10,070 bases of DNA from Nitrospina sp. (lineage in GTDB: Bacteria; Nitrospinota; Nitrospinia; Nitrospinales; VA-1). Of the stretch, positions 4,641 through 10,070 are shown one piece after another. Position 1 is the stretch's first letter; each line of letters starts with the position of its first letter. The notes under the pieces are model-generated. The model did not search any database and was not told the DNA's origin. It saw only the letters and a program-made list of their open reading frames with translations. The stretch covers positions 2,434-12,503 of the forward strand of contig DODH01000253.1 of NCBI GenBank assembly GCA_003545625.1, given 5' to 3'. A program made the translations under genes and the position numbers.

Positions 4641-5132
4641 TTGGATTTGCAAAAACGATTTATTGATAATGGGGATGGAACCATTACCGACCTTGAGACC
4701 AAACTGATGTGGAAACAAACAGATTCGTTTCAGGACACCAGTAAATGGCTCAATTGGTATAGCGCGCTGAAGTATTTGCTGGAATTGGGGGTTGAAAAGT
4801 TTGCGAGTTACGATGATTGGAGAATGCCGACCTTGGAGGAGGCGGAAAGCCTTTATGACGAAGACCATGTTATTCACGATATGGACCGCATGGACATTTT
4901 CATAAGCACGACTTTCTCGCCCGGCGGAGGTTTCACCACATGGACCTCAAATGAGTTGCCGCATGCTACTGCCGCCATCTTTTATTACCGCTATGGGCAT
5001 GCAAACTCCAATCATAAGGAAGATATTACCAAAGATTCGGTTCGTGCGGTCCGAGATGTCGTGAAACGTGAAAAAGAAAAAGGTGTATTTAATAAACATC
5101 CGGGCTTTTCAATATCTCCTCTTCCCCGCTAA
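4641..5132 (+). CDS. DUF1566 domain protein, array member 7 (TTG start)
   Basis: This is a 163-residue protein with a canonical domain: FIDNGDGTITD (7-17), LMWKQTD (22-28), WLNWYSALKYL (36-46), FASYDDWRMPTLEEAESLYD (54-73), GGGFTTWTSN (95-104) and VRAVRDVV (134-141). A basic tail of about 22 residues ends in SISPLPR. The start is TTG 4641, supported by GGGAG (4628-4632) 8 nt upstream and by the domain beginning only six residues later; no better in-frame ATG precedes the DNGDGT turn. No signal peptide is seen. It is the last member of the array; the 107-nt gap after it contains only a weak terminator-like sequence. Confidence 0.85.
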   Translation: MDLQKRFIDNGDGTITDLETKLMWKQTDSFQDTSKWLNWYSALKYLLELGVEKFASYDDWRMPTLEEAESLYDEDHVIHDMDRMDIFISTTFSPGGGFTTWTSNELPHATAAIFYYRYGHANSNHKEDITKDSVRAVRDVVKREKEKGVFNKHPGFSISPLPR

Positions 5133-5144
5133 TTAACAAAATTG

Positions 5145-5177
5145 AAAAGGTTAGGTTTTTAAACTTTCACCCTTTTT
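5145..5177 (+). terminator. Weak terminator-like sequence after the array
   Basis: AAAAGG (5145-5150) can pair with CCTTTT (5171-5176), and the right arm runs into a short T stretch. The stem is AT-rich with a 20-nt loop, so it is a poor terminator and read-through into the SEC-C gene is possible. Confidence 0.18.
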
Positions 5178-5239
5178 GAACAAGTAGAATCGGGTGCTCT
5201 GAAATAATTAGTTGAAAGGAAGCTGTCATCGAAGGATAT

Positions 5240-6064
5240 GTGGTAATCAATCAGCAGGAGAGTGAAAACTCGAAAATGACGTACCGATTCGAGGAAGAGG
5301 ACTACCGGAATACTTATGTTCTGGAGGACTTTTATCACACCCATCCTTTTGCTGATTATACCTATGTTGTGGTGCGCCTTCGCGATGAGGATAATGCGGA
5401 AAATGCTTTTGCTTTCCAGTTTAATTTCAATAAAACTTTTAATCCTCTTCCCGATCACCCGCGGTTGACGGATGTGCAAACCCAAATCGCCAAGGGGTTT
5501 GCCAAAAATGCCCCGGATGAGTTGATACTTCTATTCAAACAGAGGGTTGTGGAAGCGAAAGCCTATGGAGAGAAAAACCCAACCTCTTATCTGGAATTCC
5601 AGCCAGGAAATTATTTCAATTATTTTGAATTGTTTCCGCAAAATAAGGAAATGCTCGATTTCATTTATAGTAAGGACCAATATTTTGCAGAAGACTCCTA
5701 CGACATTGATCCGCGTAATGATAATCGCAGTTTGAAGCTTTCCTTTTATAAAATGGAACTGGACAATGACAATCAGGCACCGATCTTTTCTTCGACTTAT
5801 TTTTTTGATGAGGGTCTGCGGGAAAAGGAAGATGCAAAACTGGAGTCTTCCAATAGTGATATGCTGATCGCCATCAGTCAGGGGATTCCGGATTTTAATG
5901 ATAGGCTGAAGAAACGTTATAAAGAAGCAAAAAAAATTGGTATAGCGTTGATGAAAAACTCGCCAGGCGTGAAGGTGCAGGAAGGAAAAATAAAACCCAA
6001 CGAACCTTGTCCTTGCGGGTCCGGTAAGAAATATAAGAAGTGTTGTGCGTTGAAGTTAAACTGA
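5240..6064 (+). CDS. SEC-C motif protein of unknown function
   Basis: This 274-residue protein has no recognised main domain. Its final 20 residues are a classic SEC-C zinc-binding motif: PCPCGSGKKYKKCC (256-269), with Cys257, Cys259, Cys268 and Cys269 as the presumed zinc ligands. In other proteins this motif ends SecA, where it contacts SecB and ribosomes, and it is found at the tail of many uncharacterised proteins, usually as a protein- or nucleic-acid-contact module. The body (20-240) is acidic and rich in Tyr and Phe, with no membrane segment or signal peptide. The start is uncertain: GTG 5240 has AAGGA only 3 nt upstream, while ATG 5276 has AGGAG 15 nt upstream; the shorter form would have 262 residues. 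It lies between the array and a prolyl isomerase, on the same strand. Confidence 0.8.
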   Translation: MVINQQESENSKMTYRFEEEDYRNTYVLEDFYHTHPFADYTYVVVRLRDEDNAENAFAFQFNFNKTFNPLPDHPRLTDVQTQIAKGFAKNAPDELILLFKQRVVEAKAYGEKNPTSYLEFQPGNYFNYFELFPQNKEMLDFIYSKDQYFAEDSYDIDPRNDNRSLKLSFYKMELDNDNQAPIFSSTYFFDEGLREKEDAKLESSNSDMLIAISQGIPDFNDRLKKRYKEAKKIGIALMKNSPGVKVQEGKIKPNEPCPCGSGKKYKKCCALKLN

Positions 6065-6118
6065 TGTTAACCGTTAGAAAATTGAAATGGTGCTTCCTGT
6101 GCTGGAAAAGCCTTTCTA

Positions 6119-6124
6119 TATAAT
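6119..6124 (+). promoter_or_regulatory. Consensus -10 box before the prolyl isomerase
   Basis: A perfect TATAAT lies 16 nt before the ATG at 6141, with only a weak -35 candidate (TTCCTG, 6094-6099, spacing 19). If used, the leader would be about 10 nt. The AT-rich context may make this a chance match. Confidence 0.25.
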
Positions 6125-6140
6125 TTTATGGAATTGAACC

Positions 6141-6725
6141 ATGGCAAAAGAGAGAAAAGTTAAAAAAGTTCAATGTCGGCATATCCTTGTGGGCTCCAAA
6201 GAGCTTGCGGATGAATTGAAGGTCAAGATTGACGAAGGGGAAGAATTCACCAAACTGGCGGAGGAGCATAGTGAATGCCCTTCAAAAAAACGTGGTGGGG
6301 ATCTGGGATGGTTTGGCAAAGGAGCCATGGTCCGGCCTTTTGAGGTCGCCGCGTTTACTGCCCAGGAGGGAGATGTTGTTGGCCCGATAAAAACCGAATT
6401 TGGCTGGCACTTGATTTACGTTTACGAAATTCAAGAAGATGTTGATCCGGATTCGGGTCCGCCGACGGGTGATGAAGATGCTGATGAAGATACCCTTAGG
6501 CTGGTGGCGGAAAACTATGCGCATGAGTTTATGATGCTGGGTTACACCAGTAAAAAGGTGTTGAGCCTTTTTACCAGTCCGCATTTTAAATCGGCGAATA
6601 CGGTTTATAACATTCTGGGGGCAGATGCCATCAATGAGGTGATCGCCCTGGTTTTTGGGCAGAAAATTGAACCAAAGCAATCCGGTAAGGTTGCGGAAGG
6701 TGAGGACGAGAAGAAGGCGGATTAA
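6141..6725 (+). CDS. Cytoplasmic parvulin-type peptidyl-prolyl isomerase with C-terminal extension
   Basis: This 194-residue protein catalyses cis-trans isomerisation of peptidyl-proline bonds. Residues 9-98 are a complete parvulin (rotamase) domain: QCRHILVGS (11-19, His14), FTKLAEEHSECPSKKRGGDLGWF (36-58), MVRPFEVAAF (63-72), GDVVGPIKTEFGWHLIYV (77-94, His90). Unlike SurA, PrsA and PpiD there is no signal peptide or membrane anchor, so it resembles small cytoplasmic parvulins (PpiC-like). After an acidic Pro/Asp linker (99-117) comes a second module (about 118-173, LRLVAENYAHEFMMLGY onward) predicted by eye as helical, then a charged Lys/Glu tail. I think similar short modules occur on their own in other bacteria but cannot confirm this here. 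The start is ATG 6141; a strong terminator follows the stop. Confidence 0.88.
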   Translation: MAKERKVKKVQCRHILVGSKELADELKVKIDEGEEFTKLAEEHSECPSKKRGGDLGWFGKGAMVRPFEVAAFTAQEGDVVGPIKTEFGWHLIYVYEIQEDVDPDSGPPTGDEDADEDTLRLVAENYAHEFMMLGYTSKKVLSLFTSPHFKSANTVYNILGADAINEVIALVFGQKIEPKQSGKVAEGEDEKKAD

Positions 6726-6744
6726 TTTCAGGTCCTAAAAAATT

Positions 6745-6782
6745 AAAGCGAGGTCCCCGCGTCAGGGGGCCTCGCTTTTTTT
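6745..6782. terminator. Bidirectional terminator between convergent genes
   Basis: The stem GCGAGGTCCCC (6748-6758) pairs with GGGGGCCTCGC (6765-6775) through one G-T pair around the loop GCGTCA. Flanking AAA/TTT lengthens it, and seven T residues (6776-6782) follow on the plus strand. On the minus strand the stem is followed by TTTAATTTTTT, so it can also end the serA transcript. Confidence 0.92.
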
Positions 6783-6797
6783 GTTTAAATCTATTCG

Positions 6798-8378
6798 CTA
6801 CAGCGTAACGCTGTGAACACTGAGAATGTTGGAAGTTTTGCGCAATTCTCGTAAGGCTTCCGTGGTGGGTGGGGAATCGATATTGATGATGGCGATGGCC
6901 CTGCCTTCCTCTTCTTGTCGACCTAGATGAAAGCCTGCGATATTCAGGTTGTTTTTCCCGAGAATATTTCCCAGATTCCCGATTACACCGGGGACATCCG
7001 TGTTTTGGAGTACAAGCATATGTTCAGAGAGAACCGCTTCCATTTTAAAGTCGTCAAACTGCACGATTCTTGAATCGCCTTTGCCAAAAATACTGCCTGT
7101 TACTTTGCGAGTTCCTTTTTGAGTAATGACTTGTACTTGCACGGTGCTGGTGTATTCATGCACTTCATTGCTCGTGGACTCCTGCACTTCAATCCCTCTC
7201 TCCTTTGCAATAAAAGGAGCATTCACCATATTGATTTCATCAATAGAACGGTTGAAGAGTCCTTTTAAAATGGCGTTGGTCACCGGCTTTACCTGTATGG
7301 TAGACACTTCACCATTATATTGAATTTCAATGCGCGTCACAGGGCCATCGGTCAGTTGAGAAATAAAATGGCCGAGGTCTTCCCCTAATGTGAGGTAGGG
7401 TTGGATTTTAGCCAGTGTTTCAGCATCAATAGAAGGAACATTGACCGCATTACGAACATTGCCATATTTGAGAAAGTCGATGATCTGATCGCAAATTGAG
7501 ATGGCTACTTTTTCCTGCGCTTCTCCTGTGGAGGCTCCCAGATGTGGGGTGCAGATGATTTCGTCCACTTGCAGAAGAGGACTGTCAAGGTCCAGGGGTT
7601 CTTTGTGGTAAACATCCAGCGCGGCTCTGGCAACTTTTTTTGACTGAATGGCTTCAATCAGGGCGGTGTCGTCTATCAATGAACCTCGGGCGCAGTTGAC
7701 AATGCGGATACCGGGTTTCATTTGATCGAACTGTTCTTTTCCCAGTAACGGTTTGCCATCGGCCAGTCCGGGAGTGTGCAGGGTGAGAAAGTCAGAGCGT
7801 TCCAGTAGATCTTTCATTTCTATCAGTTCCACGCCCAGGATTTCAGCTCTTTCCTGCGTGACGTAAGGATCAAATGCCACTATTTTCATCTTAAAAGCGT
7901 GAGCCCGTTCAGCGACATTGGAGCCGATGCGGCCCAGCCCGACAATGCCCAGGGTTTTTTCAAAAAGTTCTACTCCCATGAACTCTTTGGGAGCCCATTT
8001 TCTATTTTTAAGAGCGTAGCTGGCTTGTGGAATGTTCCGGGACATGGACAGCAACAAGGCCAGGGTATGCTCGGCAGTGGTGATCATATTGCCTTCTGGC
8101 GCATTCATGACAATGATACCTTTTGTGCCAGCCGCTGCTAAATCAATATTGTCCACGCCAACGCCGGCTCGTCCGATTACTTTCAGGTTGTCAGCGGCCT
8201 TAATAATTTCAGCGACTACTTTAGTGGCACTTCGGACAATTAAACCATCGTAGTCGGAAATGATTTTAATCAACTCCTCCTTAGATAGGCCGGTTTTAAC
8301 ATCGACCTCGAGTCCGGATTCTTTTTTAAGAATTTCAACTCCAACTGCGGAGAGGTTGTCAGAAACAAGAACTTTCAT
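6798..8378 (-). CDS. serA: D-3-phosphoglycerate dehydrogenase
   Basis: This 526-residue enzyme oxidises 3-phosphoglycerate to 3-phosphohydroxypyruvate with NAD, the first step of the phosphorylated serine pathway, in the cytoplasm. The length matches the long SerA type with an added allosteric substrate-binding domain. Visible are the N-terminal substrate part, GRAGVGVDNID (69-79), the Rossmann motif GLGRIG (147-152) with Asp170 for NAD, and the catalytic set Arg231 (NCARGSLID), Glu260 (HKEPLD) and His279 (TPHLGAST). The allosteric segment follows (about 315-450), then a C-terminal ACT domain (about 453-526, MLVLQNTDVPGVIGNLGNIL), usually the serine-sensing site. ATG 8378 is supported by GGAG 7 nt upstream. 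It lies downstream of a class V aminotransferase on the same strand, which fits a serine biosynthesis unit. Confidence 0.97.
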   Translation of the reverse strand: MKVLVSDNLSAVGVEILKKESGLEVDVKTGLSKEELIKIISDYDGLIVRSATKVVAEIIKAADNLKVIGRAGVGVDNIDLAAAGTKGIIVMNAPEGNMITTAEHTLALLLSMSRNIPQASYALKNRKWAPKEFMGVELFEKTLGIVGLGRIGSNVAERAHAFKMKIVAFDPYVTQERAEILGVELIEMKDLLERSDFLTLHTPGLADGKPLLGKEQFDQMKPGIRIVNCARGSLIDDTALIEAIQSKKVARAALDVYHKEPLDLDSPLLQVDEIICTPHLGASTGEAQEKVAISICDQIIDFLKYGNVRNAVNVPSIDAETLAKIQPYLTLGEDLGHFISQLTDGPVTRIEIQYNGEVSTIQVKPVTNAILKGLFNRSIDEINMVNAPFIAKERGIEVQESTSNEVHEYTSTVQVQVITQKGTRKVTGSIFGKGDSRIVQFDDFKMEAVLSEHMLVLQNTDVPGVIGNLGNILGKNNLNIAGFHLGRQEEEGRAIAIINIDSPPTTEALRELRKTSNILSVHSVTL

Positions 8379-8400
8379 TTGCTAACTCCAAAGTGTGATG

Positions 8401-8522
8401 GCCGGACACAACCGGCAGTTTCTCTCAAGAGGCCACTAGGCGTGGGGTCAACTGGCAATAACTTTATTTGCTAGCAAAGAGTTATCTTGGCTCGATGAGT
8501 CATTGCTATCTGCCTCCGGCAG
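8401..8522. repeat. Dispersed intergenic repeat, copy B, with flanking hairpins
   Basis: The 156-nt spacer between the aminotransferase and serA holds the second copy of the repeat seen at 687-738. Its left part (8436-8465) matches that copy directly. Its right part (8474-8508) matches the reverse complement of 704-738, so copy B is itself a near-palindrome (ATAACT...TTTGCT facing AGCAAA.AGTTAT). It is flanked by two small perfect hairpins, GCCGG-ACACAA-CCGGC (8401-8416) and CTGCC-TCC-GGCAG (8510-8522). On the minus strand it would be transcribed between the two genes and could be an RNA processing or stability element. Confidence 0.65.
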
Positions 8523-8534
8523 GGCTCGCCGGCC

Positions 8535-9680
8535 TTAATAAGCTTCTAATAGTATTTCCTGGGCGGCGGCTACCCCTTTGCCTAACTGGATTTTGGCACC
8601 GAATTTTTTAAGGGCCATCTCCAGAGCCGAAATCGCTATGATGATGTCAAAGGTGTCCACATAACCCAGATGGGCAATTCGCACGACTTTTCCTTTCCAT
8701 TGGTCTTGTCCACCTGCCAGGGTTACTCCAAAGTCATCACGCAGGCTTTTGACCAGTTTTCCTCCATCCACTCCATCCGGGACAAATACTCCCGTTGCAC
8801 TTCCGGCGGGGCAGTCTGGCGCAACCATGGGCAAACCCATGGCGGTGACGGCAGCGCGGGTGGCCCGAGCTAAACGGTCGTGGCGTTTGAAAACATTGTC
8901 CAGGCCTTCTTCCTTAATATCCCGCATAACGGCCCGGAGTCCTGTAACCAGAGAAACGGCAGGTGTGTAAGCGGAAGTTTGGTTAGCCAGGTTTTTGCGT
9001 TCTTTTCTAAAGTCGAAATAAAATTTCGGGCAGGTCGATTGGTCTGCGAACTTCCAGGCCTTTTCACTAAGACCGACGAGTGCCAGACCAGGAGGAAGCT
9101 GTAGGGATTTTTGCGACCCGGTCACCAGGGCATCAATTCCCCATTCATCCATTGGCAGGTTAACAACTCCAACGCCGGTGATTCCATCCACGATCAGTAA
9201 AATATCGTCCCGGTCCCGGGTCAGCTTTGACAGGGCTTCAATGGGGTGGGCGGCGGTTGTTGAGGTTTCGCTTGCCTGAACCATGATGGCCCTTATCTCT
9301 TTATCCTGAGCCAGAATGGATTCAATTTCTTTAGGATCGGCGGCTTTACCCCATTCCACATTATGCCAGACAACATTGAGACCAAACGTCTCGGAAATTT
9401 TTCCCCACCGTTCCCCGAACTTTCCTCCATTTATGACCAATACTTTATCCCCGGATGAAAACAGGTTGGTCACGCAACCTTCCATAGCTCCCGTTCCAGT
9501 AGAAGCAAGAATCAGCACATCCTGCTTGGTTTGAAAAAGGTATTTGGCTCCTTCTGCCGCTTCACCGAATATTTTGCTGAACTGGGGAGTCCGGTGATGT
9601 TGCATGGGAAGAGCCATTTCCAGAGATATATGTTCTGGAACTGGGGTAGGACCGGGTGCGAGTAGATATTTTTTTTTCAT
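8535..9680 (-). CDS. Class V PLP-dependent aminotransferase (alanine/serine-glyoxylate or phosphoserine type)
   Basis: This 381-residue fold-type I, class V aminotransferase resembles the alanine-glyoxylate/serine-pyruvate group. Visible are the N-terminal LLAPGPTPVPE (6-16), the PLP phosphate-binding STGTGAMEG (60-68), Asp165 in VDGITGVG (stacks under the cofactor ring), the Schiff-base lysine Lys191 in TGSQKSLQLPPG, and a C-terminal Arg334 in VVRIAHLGY, probably binding the substrate carboxylate. The length is typical. It lies 156 nt upstream of serA on the same strand. Because phosphohydroxypyruvate, the SerA product, needs a transaminase, and class V enzymes of this type are known to act on it in some prokaryotes, I infer it may serve in place of SerC; glyoxylate transamination is the alternative. 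ATG 9680 has AGGA about 11 nt upstream, rather far. Confidence 0.9.
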   Translation of the reverse strand: MKKKYLLAPGPTPVPEHISLEMALPMQHHRTPQFSKIFGEAAEGAKYLFQTKQDVLILASTGTGAMEGCVTNLFSSGDKVLVINGGKFGERWGKISETFGLNVVWHNVEWGKAADPKEIESILAQDKEIRAIMVQASETSTTAAHPIEALSKLTRDRDDILLIVDGITGVGVVNLPMDEWGIDALVTGSQKSLQLPPGLALVGLSEKAWKFADQSTCPKFYFDFRKERKNLANQTSAYTPAVSLVTGLRAVMRDIKEEGLDNVFKRHDRLARATRAAVTAMGLPMVAPDCPAGSATGVFVPDGVDGGKLVKSLRDDFGVTLAGGQDQWKGKVVRIAHLGYVDTFDIIIAISALEMALKKFGAKIQLGKGVAAAQEILLEAY

Positions 9681-10012
9681 TCTGTGGTTTTTCCTGGTTG
9701 GGTTATCAATAAATTTTAAAGGAGCCGTTTTTCCTGGCCCGAGAATAACTTTGCTCGAGACTAAGTTTATTTTTCACCCATCTTTAATCGTCCCTCATAA
9801 ACAATACCCTCACGGGCCAAATTTATGGCTGTTCTCTTGAATATGCAGAGTCCGGGAGAAAAAGTGGGCTACTAGGGTGCGCGATTCCCGGCATTAAGAA
9901 GAAAAAGCCGAATCGGAATCCATCGGGGTTACTGCCTTACCATGAACCTACCTTTATAAAGGAATTTTGCCTTAAAATCCAATTTTTTCTGTTCTGGAGT
10001 GGGTTTTGGGGG
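9681..10012. other. Gene-free spacer upstream of the aminotransferase
   Basis: No credible gene is seen in these 332 nt; the longest minus-strand frame inside is a 23-codon ORF (9894-9823) without a convincing ribosome site. Visible structure: a degenerate relative of the dispersed repeat core (9736-9759, AATAACTTTGCTCGAG), an inverted repeat around 9882-9915 (CGATTC..GGC with GCC-GAATCG, purine-rich loop), and a perfect 12-bp palindrome CCTTTATAAAGG (9951-9962). The promoter of the aminotransferase-serA unit should be here on the minus strand, but I find no hexamer pair that I would defend. Confidence 0.55.
9951..9962. repeat. Perfect 12-bp palindrome CCTTTATAAAGG
   Basis: This perfect dyad lies 51 nt beyond the stop of the partial minus-strand gene and 271 nt upstream of the aminotransferase. 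It may be a regulator-binding site, but AT-rich dyads of this length can occur by chance. Confidence 0.3.
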
Positions 10013-10070
10013 TTAAGATTTTTCCGCATCAGGTGGGGGGTCTGAATCTTCCAGTTCAAGACCCAGGTCT
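10013..10070 (-). CDS. C-terminal end of a minus-strand gene (partial)
   Basis: On the minus strand one frame stays open from the window edge for 18 codons to a TAA at 10015-10013, reading DLGLELEDSDPPPDAEKS. The other two frames give no clearly better reading, and one stops after four codons. The acidic, proline-containing tail looks like a real C-terminus, but no family can be named from 18 residues. It would be the gene upstream of the aminotransferase, separated from it by a 332-nt spacer. Confidence 0.45.
   Translation of the reverse strand, partial: DLGLELEDSDPPPDAEKS

Noticed and set aside
177..5132. A diversity-generating retroelement acting on the DUF1566 genes
   Set aside because: No reverse transcriptase, accessory gene or template/variable repeat pair is visible in the window; the paralogues differ along their whole length, not only at adenine-derived positions. 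Kept only as a whole-genome check.
6282..6680. 132-codon minus-strand ORF
   Set aside because: Antisense shadow of the parvulin gene; no domain features.
9823..9894. 23-codon minus-strand ORF (MPGIAHPSSP...) upstream of the aminotransferase
   Set aside because: No convincing Shine-Dalgarno sequence and no recognisable composition; probably chance.

Overview
This looks like chromosomal DNA of a Gram-negative-type bacterium of moderate GC content (high forties by eye, not computed). Short leaders, Shine-Dalgarno sites, frequent TTG/GTG starts and intrinsic terminators are all visible. I cannot name the organism. The aminotransferase-serA pair, a cytoplasmic parvulin with a C-terminal extension and many DUF1566 paralogues would fit a Nitrospinota-like or deltaproteobacterial lineage, but that is only a guess. 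No transposase, integrase, tRNA, rRNA or CRISPR array is visible.

Layout. (1) 1-117: the tail of an upstream unit closed by a very strong intrinsic terminator. (2) 177-5132: the dominant feature, a same-strand tandem array of seven genes carrying eight DUF1566 (Lcl C-terminal, C-type-lectin-like/FGE-like) domains. One gene holds two domains, one has an acidic N-terminal extension and one is strongly divergent. None has a visible signal peptide or membrane segment. A 72-residue glutaredoxin-like protein with a CPHT site sits inside the array. The gap at 672-1230 holds no gene but contains a ~100-nt imperfect palindrome, a dispersed repeat and several hairpins. (3) 5240-6064: a protein of unknown function with a C-terminal SEC-C zinc motif. 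(4) 6141-6725: a cytoplasmic parvulin-type peptidyl-prolyl isomerase with a C-terminal extension, followed by a bidirectional terminator. (5) 9680-6798 on the minus strand: a class V PLP aminotransferase followed by full-length serA, very likely a phosphoserine-pathway unit. The ~156-nt spacer between them carries the second copy of the dispersed repeat. (6) 10013-10070: the last 18 codons of another minus-strand gene.

How the genes may work together. The aminotransferase and SerA fit as the first two steps of serine synthesis, with the class V enzyme perhaps replacing SerC. The DUF1566 array appears to be an expanded family of small intracellular proteins that share a scaffold but differ sharply in one C-terminal segment. 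The neighbouring thioredoxin-fold protein, SEC-C protein and prolyl isomerase suggest, without proving, a link to protein folding or redox quality control. The array and its non-coding repeats are the parts most worth a second look.
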